Assembly (NCBI GenBank): GCA_934408725.1
Contig: CAKRVB010000010.1
Span: 1-64,000, forward strand
Length of the DNA: 64,000 bases
From: an uncultured Marvinbryantia sp.
GTDB lineage: Bacteria; Bacillota; Clostridia; Lachnospirales; Lachnospiraceae
Direction of reading: 5' to 3'
The notes beneath the pieces are model-generated. The model did not search any database. It saw only the letters and a list, made by a program, of their open reading frames with translations, and was not told the DNA's origin. Positions within the stretch are counted from its first letter, which is position 1; each line of letters starts with the position of its first letter. Below, piece by piece: positions 8,461 to 16,388 of this stretch. The translations under genes were made by a program, and so were the position numbers.

Positions 8461-9268
8461 AACAAAAATTCTGTTTACGGATCTGGACGGCACACTGCTC
8501 AATGATCAGAAGCAGATCTCAGAAGGTAATCTGACCGCAATCCGTCAGGCACTGGATCTTGGTCATAAAGTGGTGATCTCCACCGGCCGGGCTCTGGCCA
8601 GTGCAAAGAAACAGGCTGAGACACTTGGTCTCACCATGCCTGGATGCTACATCATTGCATTTAACGGTGCCTGTATCTACGACAGTTATGAGAAAAAAGT
8701 CATTTTCTCTCAGACTATCCCAATGGAGTATGTCTGCCACCTTTTTGAAGCAGCTCACAGCCATGGCATTCATATTCAGACCTATGATGACACACAGGTA
8801 GTGGCAGAGGCTGAAAATGAAGATCTGTATGAGTACTGCCGCAATACCAGTATGACTTATAGGGTTGTTTCATCCATCTGCGAGGCACTTACCACAGATC
8901 CTTACAAGGTTCTGGTCGTCGATTATCAGCACCATGAAACTCTGATTCAGTTTCAGAAAGATATCAGCGACTGGGCACAGGGAAAAATCGATGATTACTT
9001 TTCCTGCGACTCCCTGCTGGAGATCATTGCACCAGGCATTTCCAAAGGCAACGCTATCCTGCGGTTATGTGAACAGCTTCAGATTCCACTGGAGCATACC
9101 ATTTCTGCCGGAGATGCTGACAATGATATTTCCATGCTGCAGACCACTCCGGTCAGTGTGGTCATGAAGAACGCCGATGCGCATATGCATGCCTACGCCA
9201 CTTATATTACCGAGCATGACAACAATCATGATGGAGTGGCAGAGGCTATATATAAGTTTATGATATAA
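8450..9268 (+). CDS. Cof-type HAD-IIB family phosphatase
   Basis: A 272-residue haloacid dehalogenase phosphatase. Motif I is FTDLDGTLL with nucleophile Asp11 and Asp13, motif II is VISTGRA, the motif III lysine is in GISKGNAI, and motif IV is SAGDADNDISML. A C2-type cap lies between motifs II and III. Cof proteins dephosphorylate sugar phosphates, FMN or similar metabolites in the cytoplasm; the substrate cannot be predicted. ATG with AGAAGGA upstream; it overlaps the PHP gene and lies 18 bp ahead of pyk. Confidence 0.93.
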   Translation: MKTETKILFTDLDGTLLNDQKQISEGNLTAIRQALDLGHKVVISTGRALASAKKQAETLGLTMPGCYIIAFNGACIYDSYEKKVIFSQTIPMEYVCHLFEAAHSHGIHIQTYDDTQVVAEAENEDLYEYCRNTSMTYRVVSSICEALTTDPYKVLVVDYQHHETLIQFQKDISDWAQGKIDDYFSCDSLLEIIAPGISKGNAILRLCEQLQIPLEHTISAGDADNDISMLQTTPVSVVMKNADAHMHAYATYITEHDNNHDGVAEAIYKFMI

Positions 9269-9286
9269 GAAAGCGAGGACACAATT

Positions 9287-10717
9287 ATGAAAAAGACAAA
9301 AATCATCTGTACTCTTGGTCCATCTACTGACAAGCCAGGCATCCTGGAAGCGTTAATTGATTCTGGTATGGATGTTGCAAGATTTAACTTTTCTCACGGA
9401 GATCACGAGGAACAGAAAAAACGGTTTCTGGAACTGAAGCATGCCAGAAATAAGGCAAAAAAACCGATTGCCGCACTTCTGGACACTAAGGGTCCTGAAA
9501 TCCGTCTGAAAGATTTTAAAGAAGGGAAAGTCATTCTGGAAAAAGGCCAGACTTTCTCACTTACTACCCGTGATATTGAAGGTGACGCTTCAGCTGTTGC
9601 CATTACCTATACCAACCTGCTTCATGATGTAAAACCAGGTGATAATATTCTGATTGATGACGGACTGATCGGGCTGACCGTCAAAGAAATCACCGATACC
9701 GACATTGTCTGTACCGTAGAGAATCCTGGCCCTGTATCCAACCATAAAGGTGTGAATGTTCCAAACGTATCTCTGACCATGCCGTTTATCAGTCCAAAAG
9801 ATCATGATGATATCCTTTTCGGTATTAAAATGGGCTACGACTTTATTGCCGCTTCTTTCACAAGAACTGCCAGTGATATTCTGGAAATCCGCAAGATTCT
9901 GGAAGCGGAAAATTGCGATACAATCCGCATCATTGCAAAGATTGAGAACAAAGAAGGGGTAGATAATATCGATGAAATTCTGAAAGTTGCTGATGGTATC
10001 ATGGTAGCCCGTGGCGATATGGGTGTGGAGATCCCTTTGGAAGATCTTCCTGTTATCCAGAAAAGTCTGATTAAAAAGGCCATGTTTGCAGGCAAAATTG
10101 TCATCACAGCAACGCAGATGCTGGATTCCATGATAAACAATCCACGTCCTACCAGAGCTGAGACTACTGATGTCGCCAATGCAATCTTCGATGGAACCAG
10201 TGCCATTATGCTTTCCGGTGAAACTGCTGCCGGCAAATATCCGGTGGAAACCCTGCAGACTATGGTACGTATTGCCGAAAGAACCGAACGTTCCATCAAT
10301 TATGTCAATCGATTTAATCACCGGTCTACTGCATCCAATCATGACAATGTAACGGAAGCCATTTCCTATGCTACCTGTTCCACTGCTCATGACTTAAATG
10401 CAGCCGCCATTGTAACCGTTACCAAATCAGGAAGTACCGCTCAGATGATCGCCAAATTCCGTCCGGACAGCCCGATCATCGGATGTGCCACACATCCACA
10501 TGTATGTCGCCAGCTGAGCCTTTGCTGGGGTGTCATCCCAATTCAGACAAAAGAAGAACAGGATACTTTCGAACTGTTCGAACACTCCATTGACGAAGCT
10601 GTTCGTGCCGGTCTGTTAAAAGAAGGTGATGTGGCAGTTATTACCGCAGGTGTTCCTCTTGGTCGTCCTGGAACCACCAACCTGATCAACGTACATGTGG
10701 TTGGGGAAGAATACTAA
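9287..10717 (+). CDS. pyk: Pyruvate kinase
   Basis: A 476-residue enzyme that transfers the phosphate of phosphoenolpyruvate to ADP in the last step of glycolysis. It shows the N-terminal signature TKIICTLGPST and VARFNFSHG, the active-site lysine region IIAKIENKEGV, ARGDMGVE, and the conserved stretch ATQMLDSM...PRPTRAE...DGTSAIMLSGETAAGKYP. The length is that of the short form: the C-terminal PEP-utiliser-like extension of Bacillus enzymes is absent. ATG with GCGAGGA upstream. It closes the plus-strand group and is followed by a strong terminator. Confidence 0.98.
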   Translation: MKKTKIICTLGPSTDKPGILEALIDSGMDVARFNFSHGDHEEQKKRFLELKHARNKAKKPIAALLDTKGPEIRLKDFKEGKVILEKGQTFSLTTRDIEGDASAVAITYTNLLHDVKPGDNILIDDGLIGLTVKEITDTDIVCTVENPGPVSNHKGVNVPNVSLTMPFISPKDHDDILFGIKMGYDFIAASFTRTASDILEIRKILEAENCDTIRIIAKIENKEGVDNIDEILKVADGIMVARGDMGVEIPLEDLPVIQKSLIKKAMFAGKIVITATQMLDSMINNPRPTRAETTDVANAIFDGTSAIMLSGETAAGKYPVETLQTMVRIAERTERSINYVNRFNHRSTASNHDNVTEAISYATCSTAHDLNAAAIVTVTKSGSTAQMIAKFRPDSPIIGCATHPHVCRQLSLCWGVIPIQTKEEQDTFELFEHSIDEAVRAGLLKEGDVAVITAGVPLGRPGTTNLINVHVVGEEY

Positions 10718-10732
10718 AACACTATAAAAGAA

Positions 10733-10765
10733 AATATCCCGGATGTTCTACACAGCCGGGATATT
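10733..10765. terminator. Bidirectional intrinsic terminator between pyk and the AAA/nuclease-like gene
   Basis: A perfect 10-bp stem AATATCCCGG (10733-10742) pairs with 10756-10765 around a 13-base loop. It has T-rich tails on both strands (CTTTTATATATT on plus, TTCTTTTATAG on minus). It sits between two converging genes and should serve both. Confidence 0.85.
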
Positions 10766-10768
10766 CTT

Positions 10769-12355
10769 TTATATATTCCATTTTTCTATTTTACAGGTAT
10801 GCACTTTCTTAGTCTTATCATAATTAACCCCTACTAATAGCAAATTCCCCTGATATTCTTTCAAAGCTGCTACATATCGCTTTTCTTTTATCTGTCGTAT
10901 TGCACCGCATATATCTTTATCCCATTTGAGTTCTACCACTAATGCTGGTTTATCTGCATACATTTTTCTTGGTATAAAGCAAATATCCGCATACCCTTTA
11001 CCTGTCGGCAACTCACGGATCATTGTATAATACTCTCTTGCGAAATAAAAAGCCAGACTAATCGTACAACTCAATGAATTTTCATCATTGTACTGAAGAA
11101 TAGATATTTCCTGATGCGCCTGTTCAATTCCAGCTGCTACTGTCTCTTCATCCTGATTCCACACTGCTTCCAGCAACTTTCTGGAATCATTCACCGACCG
11201 CATTACCTCATTCCAGCTCATAGTACTGATCGCATTTACATATTCCTGAGACACTTCCCTGTTGGGAATTAAAACCTTCTCTTTCTCACTGTCATAGGTC
11301 AGATATCCCAAATGAACCAGCAGCGTCAATACATCATCCTTTGATGTAAAGGTCGTCATATCATTGCTAAATGTTCCTGTATTGATCCGTACACGTCCGC
11401 CTGCCAGCATCTCTATTACTGCATCTTTTAAGCCATCTATATTCATCTGAATATAAATCTTTAATGCTTCATAAGTCTCTGTTTGATTCCAATATGGTCC
11501 GAACTTATGTCGCAGCATAGATTCCACCACTGATTTTGGACTGTACATGGAAAAATATTGATTACCAGATACCCCATGGTTCACCAGCCCATATCCGTTG
11601 TACCATGCTTTCGCTTCCTCAAAATCCATACCATACTTCTGACACAACTCTTTTACTTCCATCTCTGTAAATCCAAAGAACTCTGCAAGATCTCCCGGAT
11701 CTGTCATGGAATACTCTGTAAACATATTCAATGCAGAATGAGTACCATATTTCTTTATCGGAAGTATCCCTGTCATATAGGCTAACGCCACATACGCTTT
11801 ATCTTTCAGCCACATGCGCAGGAAATCCAGATACTGCTTCTGCGCTTCCCCATCTTCCTTATATTCCCGGAACAGGCAATCCCACTCGTCTATCAGAATA
11901 ACAAACGGATGTCGGGTCTGCGCATATACATCCTGCATGGCAAAGATCAGATTGCTTTCATGCACATATTTCGGATATTTGTACTTCAATTCCTGAATCA
12001 GTCTTGTCTGCAAAAGATGCAACATCTCCCGCACGCTTCCTGTACAGCTCAGGAAATCCTGCATATTGATTTTTATCACATCATACTGATTCAAGTGTTC
12101 ACAGAAAGACTCTGCCCTGCTGATCTCCAGATTTTCAAATAATTCTGCTGTATTTTCTCCCCGATCATAATAAGCAGCCAGCATATTTGCCGCCATGGAC
12201 TTTCCAAATCTCCGTGGTCTGCTGATACACATGAACTTCTGCTGTGTTCGAAGTGCAGCATTGGTCTTTTCAATCAATCTTGTTTTATCAATATAGATCT
12301 TTGAATTCAAACTCTCCTGAAATTCAACGGAACCTGGATTCAGATAAGTTCCCAT
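10769..12355 (-). CDS. AAA-ATPase-like / PD-(D/E)XK nuclease-like protein (DUF1703 type)
   Basis: A 528-residue protein. The N-terminal AAA-ATPase_like domain has SRPRRFGKS as P-loop (about 41-49) and HPFVILIDEWD as Walker B. The C-terminal PDDEXK_9-like domain has GYADICF and the Asp/Glu-X-Lys core VVELKWD near residue 480. ATG 12355 is chosen for the CAGGAGGTG ribosome site. The family is abundant in gut Clostridia and Bacteroidetes and is often repeated in a genome; its function is unknown, and a link to mobile DNA or defence is only a suggestion. It is a single gene with its own promoter and terminator. Confidence 0.88.
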   Translation of the reverse strand: MGTYLNPGSVEFQESLNSKIYIDKTRLIEKTNAALRTQQKFMCISRPRRFGKSMAANMLAAYYDRGENTAELFENLEISRAESFCEHLNQYDVIKINMQDFLSCTGSVREMLHLLQTRLIQELKYKYPKYVHESNLIFAMQDVYAQTRHPFVILIDEWDCLFREYKEDGEAQKQYLDFLRMWLKDKAYVALAYMTGILPIKKYGTHSALNMFTEYSMTDPGDLAEFFGFTEMEVKELCQKYGMDFEEAKAWYNGYGLVNHGVSGNQYFSMYSPKSVVESMLRHKFGPYWNQTETYEALKIYIQMNIDGLKDAVIEMLAGGRVRINTGTFSNDMTTFTSKDDVLTLLVHLGYLTYDSEKEKVLIPNREVSQEYVNAISTMSWNEVMRSVNDSRKLLEAVWNQDEETVAAGIEQAHQEISILQYNDENSLSCTISLAFYFAREYYTMIRELPTGKGYADICFIPRKMYADKPALVVELKWDKDICGAIRQIKEKRYVAALKEYQGNLLLVGVNYDKTKKVHTCKIEKWNI

Positions 12356-12383
12356 GCTGTACACCTCCTGCCTGTTTCTTATC

Positions 12384-12412
12384 ATTATAACTTGCGTACA
12401 TTGTGATTGCAA
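12384..12412 (-). promoter_or_regulatory. Promoter for the AAA/nuclease-like gene
   Basis: Minus strand -35 TTGCAA (12407-12412), a 17-base spacer and perfect -10 TATAAT (12384-12389), ending 28 bp ahead of the ATG. It lies just past the stop of the upstream anti-sigma gene, so the AAA gene can be expressed alone. Confidence 0.7.
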
Positions 12413-12417
12413 CTCAT

Positions 12418-13728
12418 TTAATTCCAGCTTTCCGGCACAATTCCTATGATATCATCCATCTCCAGCATCTTCAGCATATCTGCTTTTGTCGCTACGCAGA
12501 CAAATCCACAAGAGCTGATACCATTCTCCTCAATATAATCCGCTATACTCTTGTCAAATACGCTACTTGTATATTCCTCCATCATATTGACAAATTTGTG
12601 CTGGTCTCCCATATATCGCAGCATGCTGACCAGATGCTGGGTCATCACCGATTCATCCTGCAGCTTCTGCTCCGCCTTCTCATAATCTGCATCATCGTAT
12701 CCTTCTTTTTCATATAGGGTCAATTCCGGATATTTTTCATTCCATGCTACCGGTACCAATGCCTGTGGCGCATCACCGGCATATCCAACCACTTCTCCCC
12801 CATCCTCACTGCCATACACAGCGACCCAGACCAGTGATGGCCAGACATCCTGTTCTTTCAGGGAATCCATGATCTCATTTACTTCTGTAAATGTCTTTGG
12901 CCGGTCAAAGGACACATAAGCCTGATACATGGTATGATCATCTTTCAGTTCATCAATGGCCGCCTTCCCGTCCTCCAATGTTCCGTAAAACCAGCGATTG
13001 TAAATCGTCAATTCTCCATCTTCTTCGGTCACATTTTCTTTCATCTGAGATACGAAATCCCGATCCCGGTCCAGTCCATATCCCACAAAATAATTGACCG
13101 GAACTCCCTGAAGATAATCTGGATTATACAGCTCCAGTTTGCCCTTTCGAATCTGTCCGGCTGTGGTAGTTCCCCGCTTCGTTCCAAAACTGATGACTGG
13201 AGATATCAAAAGCTGATAGTTTCCATATCCATTAGAAAATGCCTGCACATTATCACAGACTTTGCACGGAAGACTCAGTTCTGCATATACATGAAAATCC
13301 ACCCCGATCTGAGAATAGGAAGTCTGATAAGTAATATCTCCCGACTTCGTCTCCAATATCTCGGTTTTCGCCGGATTATAGTAAAGCGAAGACATCAGTG
13401 GTGACATGCCAAACTGTACAAAGAGAACTACTGCCAGCACGACTCCACCTACCGCCATTCCCATTCTTCGAAAACTTCTGTGAATGGATTTTTTTACATA
13501 GGCTTCAAACTCTTTTGCTGAGACGGTATTCTGCTCCATCTTCTCTTTTGCATCTGTCTGTTCACCACTGTCTTTACTGAAAAAATCCTCATCCAGATCG
13601 TCCATCAGCCGGTCTGCCAGATAATCACTGATGGCTTCTGTCTTTTCAATCTCTGCCTCTACTTCTTTTGTTTCTTCTTCCGTCAGCTGATGCTTCTTAT
13701 ATCGTTCTATCTTTTCTCTATAGCTCAT
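12418..13728 (-). CDS. Membrane anti-sigma factor (Sigma_reg_N/Sigma_reg_C type)
   Basis: A 436-residue single-pass membrane protein. The cytoplasmic N-terminal part (about 1-95) is charged and should bind the sigma factor. One membrane helix (about 98-115, MAVGGVVLAVVLFVQFG) follows, then a 320-residue extracellular domain ending in VPESWN. The architecture matches the sigma factor regulator N/C-terminal families. ATG 13728 is preferred because GGAGGG lies eight bases upstream; it overlaps the sigma gene by 11 bp. It probably holds the ECF sigma at the membrane until an envelope signal releases it. Confidence 0.85.
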   Translation of the reverse strand: MSYREKIERYKKHQLTEEETKEVEAEIEKTEAISDYLADRLMDDLDEDFFSKDSGEQTDAKEKMEQNTVSAKEFEAYVKKSIHRSFRRMGMAVGGVVLAVVLFVQFGMSPLMSSLYYNPAKTEILETKSGDITYQTSYSQIGVDFHVYAELSLPCKVCDNVQAFSNGYGNYQLLISPVISFGTKRGTTTAGQIRKGKLELYNPDYLQGVPVNYFVGYGLDRDRDFVSQMKENVTEEDGELTIYNRWFYGTLEDGKAAIDELKDDHTMYQAYVSFDRPKTFTEVNEIMDSLKEQDVWPSLVWVAVYGSEDGGEVVGYAGDAPQALVPVAWNEKYPELTLYEKEGYDDADYEKAEQKLQDESVMTQHLVSMLRYMGDQHKFVNMMEEYTSSVFDKSIADYIEENGISSCGFVCVATKADMLKMLEMDDIIGIVPESWN

Positions 13729-14209
13729 ATCCATCGCCCTCCATCTCATTTCGCAGCTGCTTTTTCGCCCGATATGCCAGCACCCGTACATTTTCCGATG
13801 TCAATGATAGAACTGCTGCAATCTCTTTGATACTCATTTCTGAAAAATAAAACAATTCCAGTATCTCCCTCTGTCTGTCCGACAGCTTCATCATGGCCTG
13901 ATACAGTTGCTTTTTCTGCTCATTCTGTATGATGTTTCCAAGAATGGTCTTGTCAGACACTGCCAGTTGCTCACCCAGTTCTGTCTCCCGGTTTCGTTTT
14001 CGTAATTCATTCAAACAGGTATTTCTGGCTACTTTGTAAAGCCAGGCCCGTATGTTGGTATGAGAATCTGAAAGAGAGAGAAGCGCTTTTAAGAATACAT
14101 CCTGCATCAGATCTTCTGCCTGCTCCCTGCTCTTACACAGAGAATACAGATACAGATAGATCTCCGATGCATAGCGCCCGTAAAACTGACGCAGCATCTC
14201 ACTGTCCAT
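13718..14209 (-). CDS. ECF-type RNA polymerase sigma factor
   Basis: A 163-residue sigma-70 family protein with region 2 (EDLMQDVFLKALLSL, then AWLYKVARN) and region 4 with helix-turn-helix (DRQREILELFYFSEMSIKEIAAVL, SENVRVLAYRAK). Region 3 is absent, as in ECF factors. ATG 14209 is chosen for the GGAGGGAGGAG ribosome site; longer frames upstream read through the probable promoter. It is coupled to the anti-sigma gene by an 11-bp overlap and probably regulates itself. Confidence 0.92.
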   Translation of the reverse strand: MDSEMLRQFYGRYASEIYLYLYSLCKSREQAEDLMQDVFLKALLSLSDSHTNIRAWLYKVARNTCLNELRKRNRETELGEQLAVSDKTILGNIIQNEQKKQLYQAMMKLSDRQREILELFYFSEMSIKEIAAVLSLTSENVRVLAYRAKKQLRNEMEGDGYEL

Positions 14210-14242
14210 AAGCACTCCTCCCTCCTCTTTTGTTCTTCTATA

Positions 14243-14274
14243 GATATAACACATCAAGATGGAGTTTGTTACAA
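14243..14274 (-). promoter_or_regulatory. Candidate autoregulated ECF promoter
   Basis: On the minus strand TTGTAAC (14268-14274) is followed about 18 bases later by TTATATC (14243-14249), about 35 bp ahead of the sigma start. The -35 element carries the AAC trinucleotide typical of ECF promoters and resembles GGTAACC of the second ECF locus. The -10 is less certain. Confidence 0.4.
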
Positions 14275-14387
14275 TATTTTTCTTTTTATCGTTCTGTTTT
14301 GTTTTTCTGTGCCGAAATACAAATATAAATGATATATACCACTCCAACGAACAGCATCAAATTCTGAGGCATCCATTCCTCTCTGAA

Positions 14388-15521
14388 TTATTCTTCCGGA
14401 TCTATCTGAATGCGAAACGGTTCTCCCACTTCTTTCCAGCCATAATTTTCTTCTGCGGGTGGAATAAACCTCTCTCCCCACTCATATTCATCATCTTCTT
14501 GGCTGTCAACCTGTTTATACTCTATTTTCCGTTCATAAAGCTGCAATTCCAGATAACTGCAATCTTTATCTGCCAGAGACATCTGAAGTTTATCATCCGG
14601 TATGGATTCTCCTGATTCATAATCTCCTACAAAATCAGAACGAAATTCCAGATCATCAGAATCCCATCTTGTCTGCAATTCCATAGATACCGGATTTCCA
14701 AAGTTATCCTTTCCCTTTAATTTATACTCATAATCCATCCAAAACTCCAGGTCTCGATCCTCATCTGCCAGCGGGACATTGATTACAGTATAGAGATCAT
14801 TCATAGTCAGTTCCTGCAATCTCATTTTTCCAGAAGGGAACTTCGGCATAGGAATCTCTATATCCAGTTCCTGTGTCCTCGTTTTTGCTTCCAGAGCCTT
14901 TGCATCTACGATAAAATCAAACGCAACTTCTGCTATACTGCCTGTATCATCCAGTCCTACTCCTGTCCCAGGATCTTTTCCGGCTTCTACTACTAAATGG
15001 ACTTTAGCCGTTCCATCTGTCAATATATCTTCTGAATATCTTTCCACATAGATGAACTCACCACTTTTACCCGTACTGTAAGTTTCCTCAATCGGATGAA
15101 AAACTTTTCCATCAAAAGTTGTCTTTTCACTGTTGATCCATGATGCCAGTGTCCCATCCGGCATCACAATATTAGCTTCCACCATCAGTATACGCTCATC
15201 TGCAATGGCTTCTTTTAAGGTTACGGTAATCCCATTTTTCGTCTGGCTCTGTTCCTGAATATCTGACGTATAGCTCAGTAAATCTTTCTGGAATCCCATA
15301 ATTCTTCCAATCTCGCTGGTGATCTTTTCCACCGTTGCCTGTACAATCGGACTTCTGAATGCAGCCATTCCCAGAATAAATACAAGCAGCACACAGGCTA
15401 TCTTTCGACTATAAAACTGCAACACTGGATATTTCCTCGGATGCCATTCTTTTCCAGCCTCCTCAATCATCTGATCACTGATATTTCCAAACTCTTCTGA
15501 AAAATTGAATTCTTTCTTCAT
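14388..15521 (-). CDS. Membrane anti-sigma factor (DUF4179-like)
   Basis: A 377-residue single-pass protein with about 40 cytoplasmic residues, a membrane helix (about 41-58, KIACVLLVFILGMAAF), then a large extracellular region. The first extracellular part (about 75-215) resembles DUF4179 and the rest is a beta-rich acidic domain. ATG 15521 overlaps the sigma stop by 4 bp (ATGA) and follows AGGAGGGG, so translation is coupled. By position it is the antagonist of the adjacent sigma factor. Confidence 0.8.
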   Translation of the reverse strand: MKKEFNFSEEFGNISDQMIEEAGKEWHPRKYPVLQFYSRKIACVLLVFILGMAAFRSPIVQATVEKITSEIGRIMGFQKDLLSYTSDIQEQSQTKNGITVTLKEAIADERILMVEANIVMPDGTLASWINSEKTTFDGKVFHPIEETYSTGKSGEFIYVERYSEDILTDGTAKVHLVVEAGKDPGTGVGLDDTGSIAEVAFDFIVDAKALEAKTRTQELDIEIPMPKFPSGKMRLQELTMNDLYTVINVPLADEDRDLEFWMDYEYKLKGKDNFGNPVSMELQTRWDSDDLEFRSDFVGDYESGESIPDDKLQMSLADKDCSYLELQLYERKIEYKQVDSQEDDEYEWGERFIPPAEENYGWKEVGEPFRIQIDPEE

Positions 15522-16072
15522 CGGAACCCCTCCTTCTGTAAGATACGCTGCAGTTTCTTCCTGTTTCTGCACAGATTGGTTTTGATGCACCCTTCGGAAA
15601 CCTTATGTCTTTTGGCAATCTCTCTGATCGAATCCAGATACCAGTACCGCCGGATAAAAATATCTCGGTCTGTCTCAGACAATTTCTTTAAAAACTGTTC
15701 GATGACCTGCATCAGTTCTTTTCTGGCTATCTCTTCCTCCACGGAATAAACGCCATTTAATTCTTCCATCTCGTCGCACAGATCCGCTATGTGCGTATCC
15801 GGCCGTCTCACTGCCCGTTTCTTTCGAAACAGATCGATTGCCTGTCTTCTGGTAATTCTCCCTACAAATGCAGACAATACCGAAGGTCTGTGAGGCGGTA
15901 TTGTCTTCCACGCTGCATACCAGGTACTGCTTAAGCATTCCTCTGAGTCCTCATGATTCTCCAGAAGATTCCATGCGATCTTATAACAGTATCCGGAATA
16001 CTTATTACTTAGTTCCGTCACCGCCCGTTCTTCCCTTTTCCAAAATAAATCAATGATTTGTGTATCTTCCAC
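15518..16072 (-). CDS. ECF-type RNA polymerase sigma factor
   Basis: A 184-residue sigma-70 family protein. Region 2 is seen in YCYKIAWNLLENHEDSEECLS and the FVGRITRRQAIDLFRKK segment. Region 4 shows SETDRDIFIRRYWYLDSIREIAKR and a recognition helix VSEGCIKTNLCRNRKKL. GTG start with AGGAGG five bases upstream. The gene product differs clearly from the other ECF factor in the window. Its mRNA probably begins near 16265 and has a leader of about 190 bases with several hairpins. Confidence 0.92.
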   Translation of the reverse strand: MEDTQIIDLFWKREERAVTELSNKYSGYCYKIAWNLLENHEDSEECLSSTWYAAWKTIPPHRPSVLSAFVGRITRRQAIDLFRKKRAVRRPDTHIADLCDEMEELNGVYSVEEEIARKELMQVIEQFLKKLSETDRDIFIRRYWYLDSIREIAKRHKVSEGCIKTNLCRNRKKLQRILQKEGFR

Positions 16073-16112
16073 CTTTTCCTCCTGTTTCTTCCATTCTGTA
16101 ATCTGATTTTAT

Positions 16113-16262
16113 CATAGTATCTGTTCAGTATCTTCACAGATACTATGCCAAAATTCAATAAAATTGCCTCTGGCAATGGAATTTTGGCGTGTATGTCTCG
16201 GGATTTTGGCATGTTCATGCCAAAACACCTCGCGGGATAGTGAATCATGAACAATCACTATC
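16113..16262 (-). promoter_or_regulatory. Structured leader with four successive hairpins ahead of the ECF sigma gene
   Basis: In transcript order these are an 8-bp stem GATAGTGA (16236-16243/16255-16262), a 10-bp stem with 2-base loop TTTTGGCATG (16204-16213/16216-16225), a nested pair with outer GCCAAAATTC (16147-16156/16179-16188) and inner ATTGCC (16163-16168/16172-16177), and a 12-bp stem (16113-16124/16136-16147). The motif TGCCAAAA occurs four times in alternating orientation. This fills most of a 316-bp stretch without a gene. It may be a regulatory leader or a small REP-like repeat. Confidence 0.6.
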
Positions 16263-16270
16263 TTCTACTT

Positions 16271-16301
16271 TATAAGTCGTATCTTTTTTCAAAAGGTTAC
16301 C
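16271..16301 (-). promoter_or_regulatory. Candidate ECF promoter for the second sigma/anti-sigma pair
   Basis: Minus strand GGTAACC (16295-16301), about 16 bases of A/T-rich spacer, then TACGACTTATA (16271-16281). The AAC in the -35 and CGA in the -10 are the usual ECF signature, which supports autoregulation by the downstream sigma factor. Confidence 0.55.
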
Positions 16302-16309
16302 AGAAAAAT

Positions 16310-16347
16310 AAAAAAAGTTCAGTTTCCTGAATTTCAGGATTCTGAAC
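16310..16347 (-). terminator. Intrinsic terminator after the MoxR/VWA cluster
   Basis: Outer stem GTTCAG (16317-16322/16342-16347) and inner stem TCCTGA (16325-16330/16334-16339), followed on the minus strand by seven T residues and TTTATTTTT. It lies about 40 bp after the MoxR stop and closes the long minus-strand run. Confidence 0.85.
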
Positions 16348-16388
16348 CTTTTCTTTCTCGTTTCTATCTGACAGCTGCCATTCTGTAT

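Noticed and set aside
9590..10390. Minus-strand open frame of 266 codons
   Set aside because: Antisense shadow of pyruvate kinase; Cys/His/Phe-rich product without any recognisable domain.
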